Assembly (NCBI GenBank): GCA_046484625.1
Contig: JAWOIO010000013.1
Coordinates: 1-5,592, forward strand
DNA from: DASUAO01 sp046484625
Lineage (GTDB): Bacteria > Actinomycetota > Acidimicrobiia > IMCC26256 > PALSA-555
Reading direction: 5' to 3'
Length of the DNA: 5,592 nt
Shown: positions 1 through 4,622 of the stretch, in pieces
Numbering within the stretch: the stretch's first letter is position 1
How the letters are laid out: every line of letters begins with the position of its first letter
Made by a program: the position numbers and the translations under genes
The notes under the pieces: model-generated
Databases searched by the model: none
What the model saw: only the letters and a program-made list of their open reading frames with translations
Told to the model about the DNA's origin: nothing

Positions 1-59
1 GGGCTGATCGCGATCCCGATCGCCTGCGGCAGCGACTGTCCGAACGCGGTCCAGGTCAT
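1..59 (-). CDS. N-terminus of probable GAP/Sap-type membrane protein (partial)
   Basis: The frame opens with ATG at 59 and leaves the window after 19 codons, so only MTWTAFGQSLPQAIGIAIS is visible. A short polar start followed by a helix ending in GIAIS resembles the opening of GAP-family (sulfolipid-1-addressing/Sap-type) inner-membrane proteins, which usually begin with a hydrophobic helix of the form LGIAISPxP. That assignment is inference from a very short stretch. The same frame also has an ATG at 86, giving nine more residues, but without a visible ribosome site. The start at 59 lies one base after the stop codon of a 14-codon ORF (105-61), so translational coupling is possible. The gene follows the DUF1254 gene on the same strand and may share its transcript. 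Confidence 0.4.
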   Translation of the reverse strand, partial: MTWTAFGQSLPQAIGIAIS

Positions 60-60
60 C

Positions 61-105
61 TCAGCCAGCCGCGATGGAGTGGCCATCGGCGGCAGTCATG
101 TTCAT
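61..105 (-). other. Possible 14-codon leader ORF upstream of the GAP-like start
   Basis: A 14-codon frame (MNMTAADGHSIAAG, then TGA) has GGAG at 116-113, seven bases before its ATG at 105. Its stop codon is separated by one base from the ATG at 59 of the next frame. The ribosome-site spacing is better than for any other start in the gap between the DUF1254 stop (126) and the window edge. It could be a coupling peptide, the true N-terminus of the next gene displaced by an indel, or chance. Confidence 0.2.
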
Positions 106-123
106 GATTCATCTCCGGCCGGC

Positions 124-1083
124 TCATTGGCAGGCGACGGCATCCGGCAGTTTGTAGCTGCCATTCAGGACGGATTGGCCGGGGCGATAAATGCGCATGA
201 GGAAGTTCCAACCCTCGGGGGCATCCAGGCGGTTGGGCACATCGCCGCAGGCTTCCTTCGACCCGAAATGAACCGTGAACGTGCCGTCGGCACTCATCTT
301 GGTGTTCGAGGCGTTGAGAATGTTGTTCACGCTCTTCATGTAGCCATCCGCGCCGTACACGGTGACGGACCAGAACGCATTGTTCTCGGGCACCTGGTAG
401 GTGGCGGTGTGGCATATGTCGGCGGGCAGATGTCCGTTGTAGTTGATGTACGCCGCGTCCTCGTTGGGGAAAAGTCCCCACGCCCCGGCAGCGGCGATGT
501 GGCGGGTCTGTTCATCCGCTTCTCCGCGCTTGCCCATCCAGCCGTCCGGGTACAGATCGAACTTCGCGAACTCTCTTTTGTATTCCGCGGTCAGTGCGGC
601 CAACGATGTCTTGTCCCATTGCGGTTTCGGGAACGGGTCGGCGCTGTTGGCCTTGATGACAAACTGATCCTGCAATTTGTTCACCAACGCGATTTCCGCC
701 GGGTCGTCTGGGTGGAACAGTTGGATGCGAACATTGATGGCGAGATACTTGGTGTCCTGGGGCAGTGTGTGCGTGCCCGAGGTGTAGATGACGCCCGGAC
801 AATAGTGATCGTTGTCAAGCAACAGCACGGAGAAATAGCGGCCCATCGGCATTTCAGGCACCGCAATGGTGGCACCCTGGGACGTGTCCACCAAGGCCAA
901 CGTGTAAAGCGTGTCCTTGTTCATCCGAACGACCGTTTGGCTGTCCAGCGGCGTGACATTGCGGAAGCTGAACATGCTGTTGACGCCGCCAGTCAGCTGC
1001 GATGCGTTGGAGAAGGTTCGGTCCGTTTCAGCTCGGCAGTACGTCTCCTGCGTCACCTCGCGTGCCTCGATGATCTCGTTCAT
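124..1083 (-). CDS. DUF1254/DUF1214 domain-containing protein
   Basis: This intact 319-residue protein belongs to the DUF1254/DUF1214 group, widespread in bacteria and without a settled biochemical role. The DUF1254 part, about residues 45-150, carries VVRMNKDTLYTLALVD and DNDHYCPGVIY...GTHTLPQDTKYLAI. The DUF1214 part, about 215-315, carries AFWSVTVYGADGYM, a PEGWNFLMRIYRP stretch and the typical ending VLNGSYKLP. No signal peptide or membrane segment is seen, so it is probably cytosolic. The ATG at 1083 is chosen because AAGGAG (1097-1092) stands eight bases ahead; an in-frame GTG at 1092 overlaps that site and is less likely. Base composition differs from the neighbours: two sampled 60-base rows inside the gene (601-720) are about 53-58% GC, against 70% for the row starting at 4261. 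This suggests a different origin from the flanking genes. Confidence 0.9.
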   Translation of the reverse strand: MNEIIEAREVTQETYCRAETDRTFSNASQLTGGVNSMFSFRNVTPLDSQTVVRMNKDTLYTLALVDTSQGATIAVPEMPMGRYFSVLLLDNDHYCPGVIYTSGTHTLPQDTKYLAINVRIQLFHPDDPAEIALVNKLQDQFVIKANSADPFPKPQWDKTSLAALTAEYKREFAKFDLYPDGWMGKRGEADEQTRHIAAAGAWGLFPNEDAAYINYNGHLPADICHTATYQVPENNAFWSVTVYGADGYMKSVNNILNASNTKMSADGTFTVHFGSKEACGDVPNRLDAPEGWNFLMRIYRPGQSVLNGSYKLPDAVACQ

Positions 1084-1135
1084 TTCCTTCACTCCTTGTG
1101 GGTGAGGTTGGATGCTCCGCAGCCCTCGGCCAGCG

Positions 1136-1160
1136 GGCCGGCGAGGTCCCTCGCGTGGCC
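1136..1160 (-). terminator. GC-rich hairpin after the kinase fragment
   Basis: GCGAGG (1141-1146) and CCTCGC (1149-1154) pair perfectly around a two-base loop. The stem extends through outer GGCC/GGCC arms (1136-1139 and 1157-1160) with a small bulge. It lies 9 bases past the TAG stop of the kinase fragment and before the ribosome site of the DUF1254 gene. There is no T-run, so it would be a U-less actinobacterial-type terminator or only a transcript-stabilising hairpin. Confidence 0.3.
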
Positions 1161-1168
1161 GGTGCCAG

Positions 1169-1702
1169 CTACGTGACGGTGTCGAGATCCCAGAGCTTGA
1201 TCCCGCCGAGGATGCCCGCGTTGTTGTCGACGAGCACGGCGCGATGACCGAGGTCGACCCGCAGCTTCTTCGCGTTGCCTCCGCCGACGTAGAGGCGATC
1301 GAAGTGCAGGAGCGCGTCGAACATCTCGACGGCTTCGAGGACCCGCTTGCTCCAGCGGCGGTTCCCGATGCGGCGGCGCGTTGCGTTCCCGAGGTGGTCC
1401 TGGAACGTGCCGCTCCCGTGGAACGGCATGAGGGCCAACTCGAGGTGAGGGGTTGGCACACCGTCGAGGAAGAACGCGGTCCCGAGTCCGGTGCCGAGGG
1501 TGATCATGAGCTCGAGCGCGTTGCCGGAGATCACGGCGAGCCCGTGCATGTCGGCGTCATTCGCGACCCGGGTCGGCTTGCCGAGGCGGGCCTCGAGCAG
1601 GAGCGGTTCGTATTGGCGGGCGAGTGTCGAGTTGGGAATCAGTCGGGCGCTGTAGACGTCGGTGTCGACGACGACGGGTCCCCGGCCTGGCGGGTCGGCC
1701 AC
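1169..1702 (-). pseudogene. Chimeric ORF: VapC/PIN toxin N-terminus fused to ROK-kinase C-terminus
   Basis: The 177-codon frame opens with GTG at 1702, two bases after the antitoxin-like stop. Residues 1-35 (VVVDTDVYSARLIPNSTLARQYEPLL) match the start of a VapC PIN-domain ribonuclease: beta strand, first metal-binding Asp of the DTD motif (D13), then a helix. The rest of the PIN domain, with the other acidic residues, is missing. From about residue 36 (LEARLGKPTRVANDADMHGLA) to the end the protein is the C-terminal half of a ROK-family sugar kinase of the polyphosphate-glucokinase-like branch. It shows the NDAD catalytic Asp region, the TLGTGLGTA phosphate loop, the YVGGGNAKKL nucleotide motif and the NNAGILGGIKLW ending. 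The kinase N-terminus with the DxGxT loop is absent. The frame is open across the join near 1598, but neither half has a complete active site, so a functional product is unlikely. Confidence 0.75.
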
Positions 1703-1704
1703 GG

Positions 1705-1866
1705 TCAGTTCAGGACCCCGTCGAGGAAGGCTTCGGCCTCCTCGGAGGTGAGATCATCGATGACCTGCTCGCCGTAGGGCGGGTGCGGCCGGCCGCCCCG
1801 GAGCAGTTCATCGATGGGAATCTCGAGGCTCTCATCCGGCGCGGGCTCGGGGTGTGGGGTCGACAT
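1705..1866 (-). CDS. VapB-like antitoxin candidate (53 aa)
   Basis: The 53-residue acidic protein starts at ATG 1866 and ends at TGA 1705, two bases before the VapC-like start at 1702. Its position directly ahead of a VapC N-terminus, its size, and its C-terminus (YGEQVIDDLTSEEAEAFLDGVLN) fit the small antitoxin partners found next to actinobacterial VapC toxins. This is assigned by context; I recognise no DNA-binding fold. It is also the in-frame C-terminal tail of the longer cyclase-derived frame starting at 2181, so an automatic caller would report one 158-residue protein. A separate start at 1866 is preferred because a -10-like TACACT (1882-1877) and a perfect 8-bp inverted repeat lie just upstream. 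With its toxin truncated, this is probably an orphan antitoxin. Confidence 0.5.
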   Translation of the reverse strand: MSTPHPEPAPDESLEIPIDELLRGGRPHPPYGEQVIDDLTSEEAEAFLDGVLN

Positions 1867-1917
1867 CTCGGTGGGCAGTGTAGAGCTCCCGTCGCGCATC
1901 GGTTTGACGAACCGATG
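1867..1917 (-). promoter_or_regulatory. Candidate promoter/operator of the VapB-like gene
   Basis: A perfect inverted repeat has arms CATCGGTT (1897-1904) and AACCGATG (1910-1917) around a five-base centre. It sits where the -35 region would be relative to TACACT (1882-1877), which lies 10 bases before the ATG. No convincing -35 hexamer is seen. An operator overlapping the promoter would fit the usual autoregulation of toxin-antitoxin operons. A near-identical palindrome occurs at 5286-5302. Confidence 0.4.
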
Positions 1918-2177
1918 GATTGGAGCCTCCTCCGAGGCGAGCGCTTCCTGCGCCGCTACCGCCGCGGCCACCGCATCGTGCGCGGTCGCGAACGCTGCGT
2001 GGATACCATCGCCCGTGGTCTTGACGACGTGACCGTCGTGCTTCTCGACCGAGTCGCGCAGGATCCTGTCGTGGCGGGCCAACGCCGCACGCATCGCCTC
2101 AGGGTGCTGCTCCCACAGGCGCGTCGAACCCTCGAGGTCGGTGAACAGAAACGTCACCGTCCCAGTAGGTAGATCGC

Positions 2178-2219
2178 TCACGCCACCCCTCCAGGCCCCC
2201 GATACCTCGCCGGGATCAT
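2178..2219 (-). other. Conserved 13-codon leader ORF overlapping cyclase start (copy 1)
   Basis: ATG at 2219 opens MIPARYRGPGGVA, and its TGA overlaps the cyclase GTG (the GTGA arrangement). The same 13-codon frame with the same overlap is present at 5220-5179. Only two codons differ in meaning (V/T and A/V), and two further differences are silent. It may be a coupled leader peptide. Conservation could equally reflect simple common descent of the two copies. Confidence 0.25.
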
Positions 2220-2357
2220 GGCACGGACCGGCTCCGCGTCGGCTTCAGAACACCGCGATTGGCCTGTGGGGTTCGAGGCTCAGCGTGTGCTTTGCCCTAC
2301 CAGATGACCAGACTGACGGGTGCAGAAAGGAGGATGCACGCCGGTCGAAGCGGCCCC

Positions 2358-2381
2358 CGAAACTAGGGACGAAACTAGGGA
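2358..2381 (+). repeat. Perfect 12-bp tandem repeat, two units
   Basis: CGAAACTAGGGA occurs twice back to back. Each unit contains TAGGGA (2364-2369, 2376-2381). The same hexamer recurs in the same orientation and at the same 12-bp spacing on the other side of the tRNA half-site (2589-2594, 2601-2606). This looks like arm-type integrase binding sites around an attachment core; that role is inference. Confidence 0.6.
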
Positions 2382-2442
2382 TGGCGACCGACCGGCGCGT
2401 CACACCGGAGCCCCGCAGAGTTCTCACCAGCAGTTCTGCAAG

Positions 2443-2483
2443 CGCCCCCGGCAGGATTCGAACCTGCGCGCACGGTCTAGGAA
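2443..2483 (-). other. 3' half of tRNA-Arg(CCU): attachment-site remnant, copy 1
   Basis: Read on the minus strand from 2483: anticodon loop TTCCTAG (anticodon CCT), anticodon 3' stem ACCGT, short variable loop GCGC, T-arm GCAGG-TTCGAAT-CCTGC, acceptor 3' strand CGGGGGC and discriminator G. No matching 5' half is present upstream: there is no GCCCCCG, no D-arm, and the bases before the loop cannot pair with ACCGT. It is therefore not a tRNA gene. A fragment running from anticodon loop to 3' end is the classic footprint of tyrosine-recombinase integration into a tRNA gene. Confidence 0.7.
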
Positions 2484-2594
2484 GACGTTGCTCGGCGTCC
2501 AGGCAGTCCCGTTGCGTCCATGACGTGTCGTTGCGTTTGCTGCGCCGTCCATCTTGTACCCCTGAGTTCGCTGGAGTGCAGGGAGTAGTAGGGA
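2443..2594 (-). repeat. 152-bp att-containing repeat, copy 1
   Basis: It aligns with 5354-5505 over 152 bp without gaps, with six differences by my count. The 41 bp at the left are the tRNA-Arg 3' half; the other 111 bp are non-coding and nearly invariant between copies. Within it, CGTTGCGT occurs at 2510 and 2529, 19 bp apart, and GCGTCCA or a near match occurs at 2495, 2514 and 2545. These may be recombinase or accessory-factor sites. Both copies lie ahead of a cyclase gene on the minus strand. Confidence 0.85.
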
Positions 2595-2611
2595 TATCGG
2601 TAGGGATGAGT
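2588..2611 (+). repeat. Imperfect 12-bp direct repeat with GTAGGGAT
   Basis: GTAGGGAT occurs at 2588-2595 and again at 2600-2607, exactly 12 bp apart. The first straddles the right edge of the 152-bp repeat and the second lies outside it. The equivalent position after copy 2 (5500-5505) has a single TAGGGA. Orientation and period match the 2358-2381 repeat, which supports a shared binding protein. Confidence 0.5.
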
Positions 2612-2638
2612 CTGGCGTCCTGATCGTCGTGGCCGGAG

Positions 2639-2908
2639 TCAGCGGGAGCGGTAGACGTCGGCGCGGTGCTCGATTCGGACCACTCGCACGACGTGGTGTT
2701 CGGTGACGATCCGGTACACGATGCGGTACGCACCCCGTCGGGCGGAGTGGTAGCCGGCGAGTTCACGCTGGAGGGGTTTGCCGACTCGCGCGGGAGCTTC
2801 GAGCAGCGGGCCGACGAGGAACTCGACGATCGCCGCGGCGACACCCTCAGGGAGTCGCGAGAGGGTGCGCTCGGCGGAGGCCGCGACTTGCAGCGACCAC
2901 GCGGTCAT
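2639..2908 (-). CDS. relE: RelE-family toxin (mRNA interferase)
   Basis: The 89-residue RelE/ParE-superfamily toxin is expected to cleave mRNA in the ribosomal A site. It resembles M. tuberculosis RelE (Rv1246c): ERTLSRLPEGVAAAIVEFLVGPLLEAPARVGKPLQREL covers the two N-terminal helices, followed by the core GYHSARRGAYRIVYRIV. Conserved basic and aromatic residues are visible (R57, R58, Y61, R62, Y65, and H81, R82, Y86 near the C-terminus). Length is normal for the family and there is no interruption, so it looks functional. The ATG at 2908 overlaps the antitoxin stop by four bases (ATGA), giving translational coupling. The stop lies 44 bp from the edge of the 152-bp repeat, so the operon sits at the end of the proposed unit and could act as its stabilising module. 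Confidence 0.9.
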   Translation of the reverse strand: MTAWSLQVAASAERTLSRLPEGVAAAIVEFLVGPLLEAPARVGKPLQRELAGYHSARRGAYRIVYRIVTEHHVVRVVRIEHRADVYRSR

Positions 2909-3180
2909 TTCGCCAGGTACTTGGCGCGGAGCTCGTCAGCCGTGAGCGACGCGCCCTGGTCGATCTCAGCTTCTGCGGCGCGTATTTCGCGCATGGCGTT
3001 CGGGTTCGAGAGGATCTCGAGGGACTCCTCGAGTGATTCCAGGTCGTCGGGGCTGAGGATCACTGCCGCGGGGCGGCCGTTGCGGGTGAGTACGACCCGG
3101 TCGTGGCGTTCCTCGACGCCGTCGACGACCTCCGAGAGTCGCTTCTTGATCTCCGAGAGCGGGAGCGTCAGGTCCGACAT
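2905..3180 (-). CDS. relB: RelB antitoxin, Phd/YefM family
   Basis: The 91-residue antitoxin neutralises the RelE toxin and normally represses its own operon. Residues 5-52 (TLPLSEIKKRLSEVVDGVEERHDRVVLTRNGRPAAVILSPDDLESLEE) form the Phd/YefM DNA-binding and dimerisation fold. The acidic C-terminus (AEAEIDQGASLTADELRAKYLAK) is the toxin-binding tail. It resembles M. tuberculosis RelB (Rv1247c). The ATG at 3180 is chosen over the in-frame ATG at 3198 because a -10-like TACTAT ends seven bases before 3180, so the transcript would start at or next to this ATG (leaderless); the longer start would overlap the promoter. There is no Shine-Dalgarno sequence, consistent with leaderless translation. It overlaps relE by four bases. 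Confidence 0.9.
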   Translation of the reverse strand: MSDLTLPLSEIKKRLSEVVDGVEERHDRVVLTRNGRPAAVILSPDDLESLEESLEILSNPNAMREIRAAEAEIDQGASLTADELRAKYLAK

Positions 3181-3215
3181 GACCAGAATAGTAGTCATAT
3201 CGTGGAAAGAGTCAA
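3181..3215 (-). promoter_or_regulatory. Leaderless promoter and operator of relBE
   Basis: TTGACT (3215-3210) and TACTAT (3193-3188) are separated by 16 bp, close to the sigma-70/SigA consensus. The -10 is followed by seven bases and then the relB ATG, which places the transcription start at or beside the start codon. An inverted repeat GTCAT/ATGAC (3194-3198 and 3179-3183, 10-bp spacer) brackets the -10 and could be the RelB operator. The TTGACT also overlaps a TGA that closes a short open tail after the upstream pseudogene. Confidence 0.6.
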
Positions 3216-3289
3216 TCGTTGTCGAGCGCCTCAGACTCGTCCCCGGCGAGGAGTGGGTTGATCGCGGCATTGGCGTCGTCGTACGTGCG

Positions 3290-4622
3290 TCAGGCCTCGA
3301 TCTTCCCGAGCTCGTCGTGGGCGAGGGCTGCGGCTTCGTCGATACCCATCGCCGCGCCGCGGGCCCACGCGTCGGCGAAGGCTTCGAGGCCGAGTGTCTC
3401 CTCGACGCGGGCATGCGTTCGCTGCCGCGAGCAGTTGCGCAGCGGTCGCCGGTGCGCTCCGGGCGACGAGCGTCGCAGCCATGCTGATGGCGGTGCTGGT
3501 GAAGAAGTCGGCGTCTTGCTGCTGGTGCAAGAGGAGCGAGGCGCGCAGCGCTCGCGCCGCCTCGGGCATCTGACGGAGCCGAAGATGCGCGACACCTCGG
3601 AAGAACGCGCTCTGACCGGCAAGGTTCGCATTGCGGGCCCGCGTCGAGGTGACCCCCTCATCGAAGAGCTCCAACGCAACCTCGGGTTCCGTATAGACGC
3701 GCGCCAGACCGGCGTCGAACAAGCCCTGCCCGATCAGGTAGCTGTTCCCGAGCCGACGGGCCCCGGCCAGCAGTTCGTCGGCGACCTGGCGGCCGCGCTC
3801 CGGTGCTCCCCCGAGCAGGCACGTGATCGCCACGAACTGGAGCGCGTTGAGCTCGTGCCAAATGTCGCCGTGCTCGCGCGCGGCGGCGAGCGCCTCGTCG
3901 CAGTAGGCGATCGCGCGGAACCGTTCGTCGAGACGGGCCGCGATGTCCGCTGGGCTCATCGCGACGACACGTGCCGCGGCGAGCTCGATCGCCAGCGGCA
4001 TCCCGTCGAGACGGCGACAGATCTCGGTGACCGCGGCCACGTTCGACGCGTCGAGGATGAACCCGTCCCGAGCAGCCGCGGCCCGGTCGGCGAACAGCTG
4101 GAGGGCGCCGGTGTCGAGCGCTTGACCGCTCGAGCGCTTGGGTGGGAGCGCCAGCGACCGCAACGGGACGACGTGCTCACCCTCCACGGCCAGCCCCTCC
4201 CTGCTCGTCGCGACGACGCGGACGCCGGGGCACTCCTGGAGGACGAGCTCGACGAGGCGCGCCGACGCGTCGAGCAGGTGCTCGCAGTTGTCGAGCACGA
4301 CGAGGAGCTGCTTGGCGCGCAGGAACTCGGCGATGCTCTCGTCGAGCTCGAGTCCCGGGCGCGGGCGGACGCCGAGCGTCGCCGCGACCACTTGGACCAT
4401 CGCGTCCTCGTCGTCGGCCGCCGCGAGCTCGCAGAACCACGCGCCGTCGGCGAAGTGGGGCAGCACCTCGGCTGCGAGCTGGGTCGCGAGGCGTGTCTTG
4501 CCGACCCCACCCACGCCGGTCAGCGTGACGAGGTGGCTCTCGTCGAGGGCCTTCGCGAGCGAGGAGAGCTCGCGGTCGCGGCCGACGAACGACGTGAACT
4601 GCGAGGGGAGGTGCCCGGGTAT
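3290..4622 (-). pseudogene. NB-ARC ATPase and TPR-like parts of a cyclase regulator, frameshifted and internally deleted
   Basis: This continues the cyclase gene that starts at 5182, after a frame change near 4622. Restored frame: PGHLPSQFTSFVGRDREL linker, Walker A GVGGVGKT (about 4520-4497), Walker B LLVVLDNCEH, sensor VVATSRE, GMPLAIELAA and the end of the NB-ARC domain at RLDERFR (about 3915). The usual next part (winged helix and first repeats) is missing. The frame passes directly into TPR-like helices (AIAYCDEALAAAREHGDIWHEL ... LRQMPEAARALRASLLLHQQ) up to about 3417. A second frame change near 3415 then leads to the family's normal ending HARVEETLGLEAFADAWARGAAMGIDEAAALAHDELG and a stop at 3290. 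Intact relatives are typically around 900 residues or more; this gene totals about 630 codons. Such proteins are presumed ATP-driven regulators. This one is decayed, unless the indels are sequencing errors. Confidence 0.8.

Larger units (their letters stand above)
1705..2181 (-). pseudogene. Truncated class III adenylate/guanylate cyclase regulator (copy 1), fused in frame to antitoxin-like tail
   Basis: The GTG start at 2181 has a good GGAGG (2192-2188) six bases ahead. Residues 1-81 are the first half of a class III nucleotide cyclase catalytic domain: TVTFLFTDLEGSTRLWE with metal Asp D15, and HVVKTTGDGIHAAF with substrate Lys K54 and second metal Asp D58. The match to the cyclase at 5182 is very close up to AQEAL, then stops. 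The second half, which carries the YGxxVNRAAR transition-state Asn and Arg, is absent, as are the NB-ARC and TPR parts. From about 1938 the frame runs through a promoter-like stretch and then the 53-residue antitoxin-like protein, giving one 158-codon frame. The join is in frame with no stop. It cannot encode a complete cyclase active site. I read it as the remains of a gene cut by recombination or deletion. Confidence 0.75.

Noticed and set aside
1081..1092. GTG at 1092 as start of the DUF1254 gene
   Set aside because: It overlaps the AAGGAG ribosome site, which is ideally spaced for the ATG at 1083.
79..1176. Plus-strand 365-codon frame
   Set aside because: Antisense to the well-supported DUF1254/DUF1214 gene; no recognisable domain.
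1112..2172. Plus-strand frames opposite the kinase and cyclase fragments
   Set aside because: They are antisense to recognisable ROK and cyclase motifs, with no domain of their own.
2320..2362. Plus-strand ORF behind a strong AAAGGAGG
   Set aside because: The ATG directly abuts the ribosome-site-like sequence, leaving no spacer, and the frame stops after ten codons.
2484..2594. Group I intron 3' end in a tRNA-Arg(CCU) anticodon loop
   Set aside because: Such introns are known in this tRNA, but only 111 bp are shared, no intron core or 5' exon is seen, and the tRNA is interrupted identically in two places. An attachment-site remnant is simpler.
2358..2607. CRISPR array
   Set aside because: The repeats are 12 bp and adjacent or separated by the tRNA half-site; there is no regular repeat-spacer pattern and no cas gene.
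2141..2623. Plus-strand frames containing GRIRTC or RQDSNLR strings
   Set aside because: Those peptides are the well-known false translation of the antisense strand of a tRNA T-arm; here they come from the tRNA-Arg half-site.
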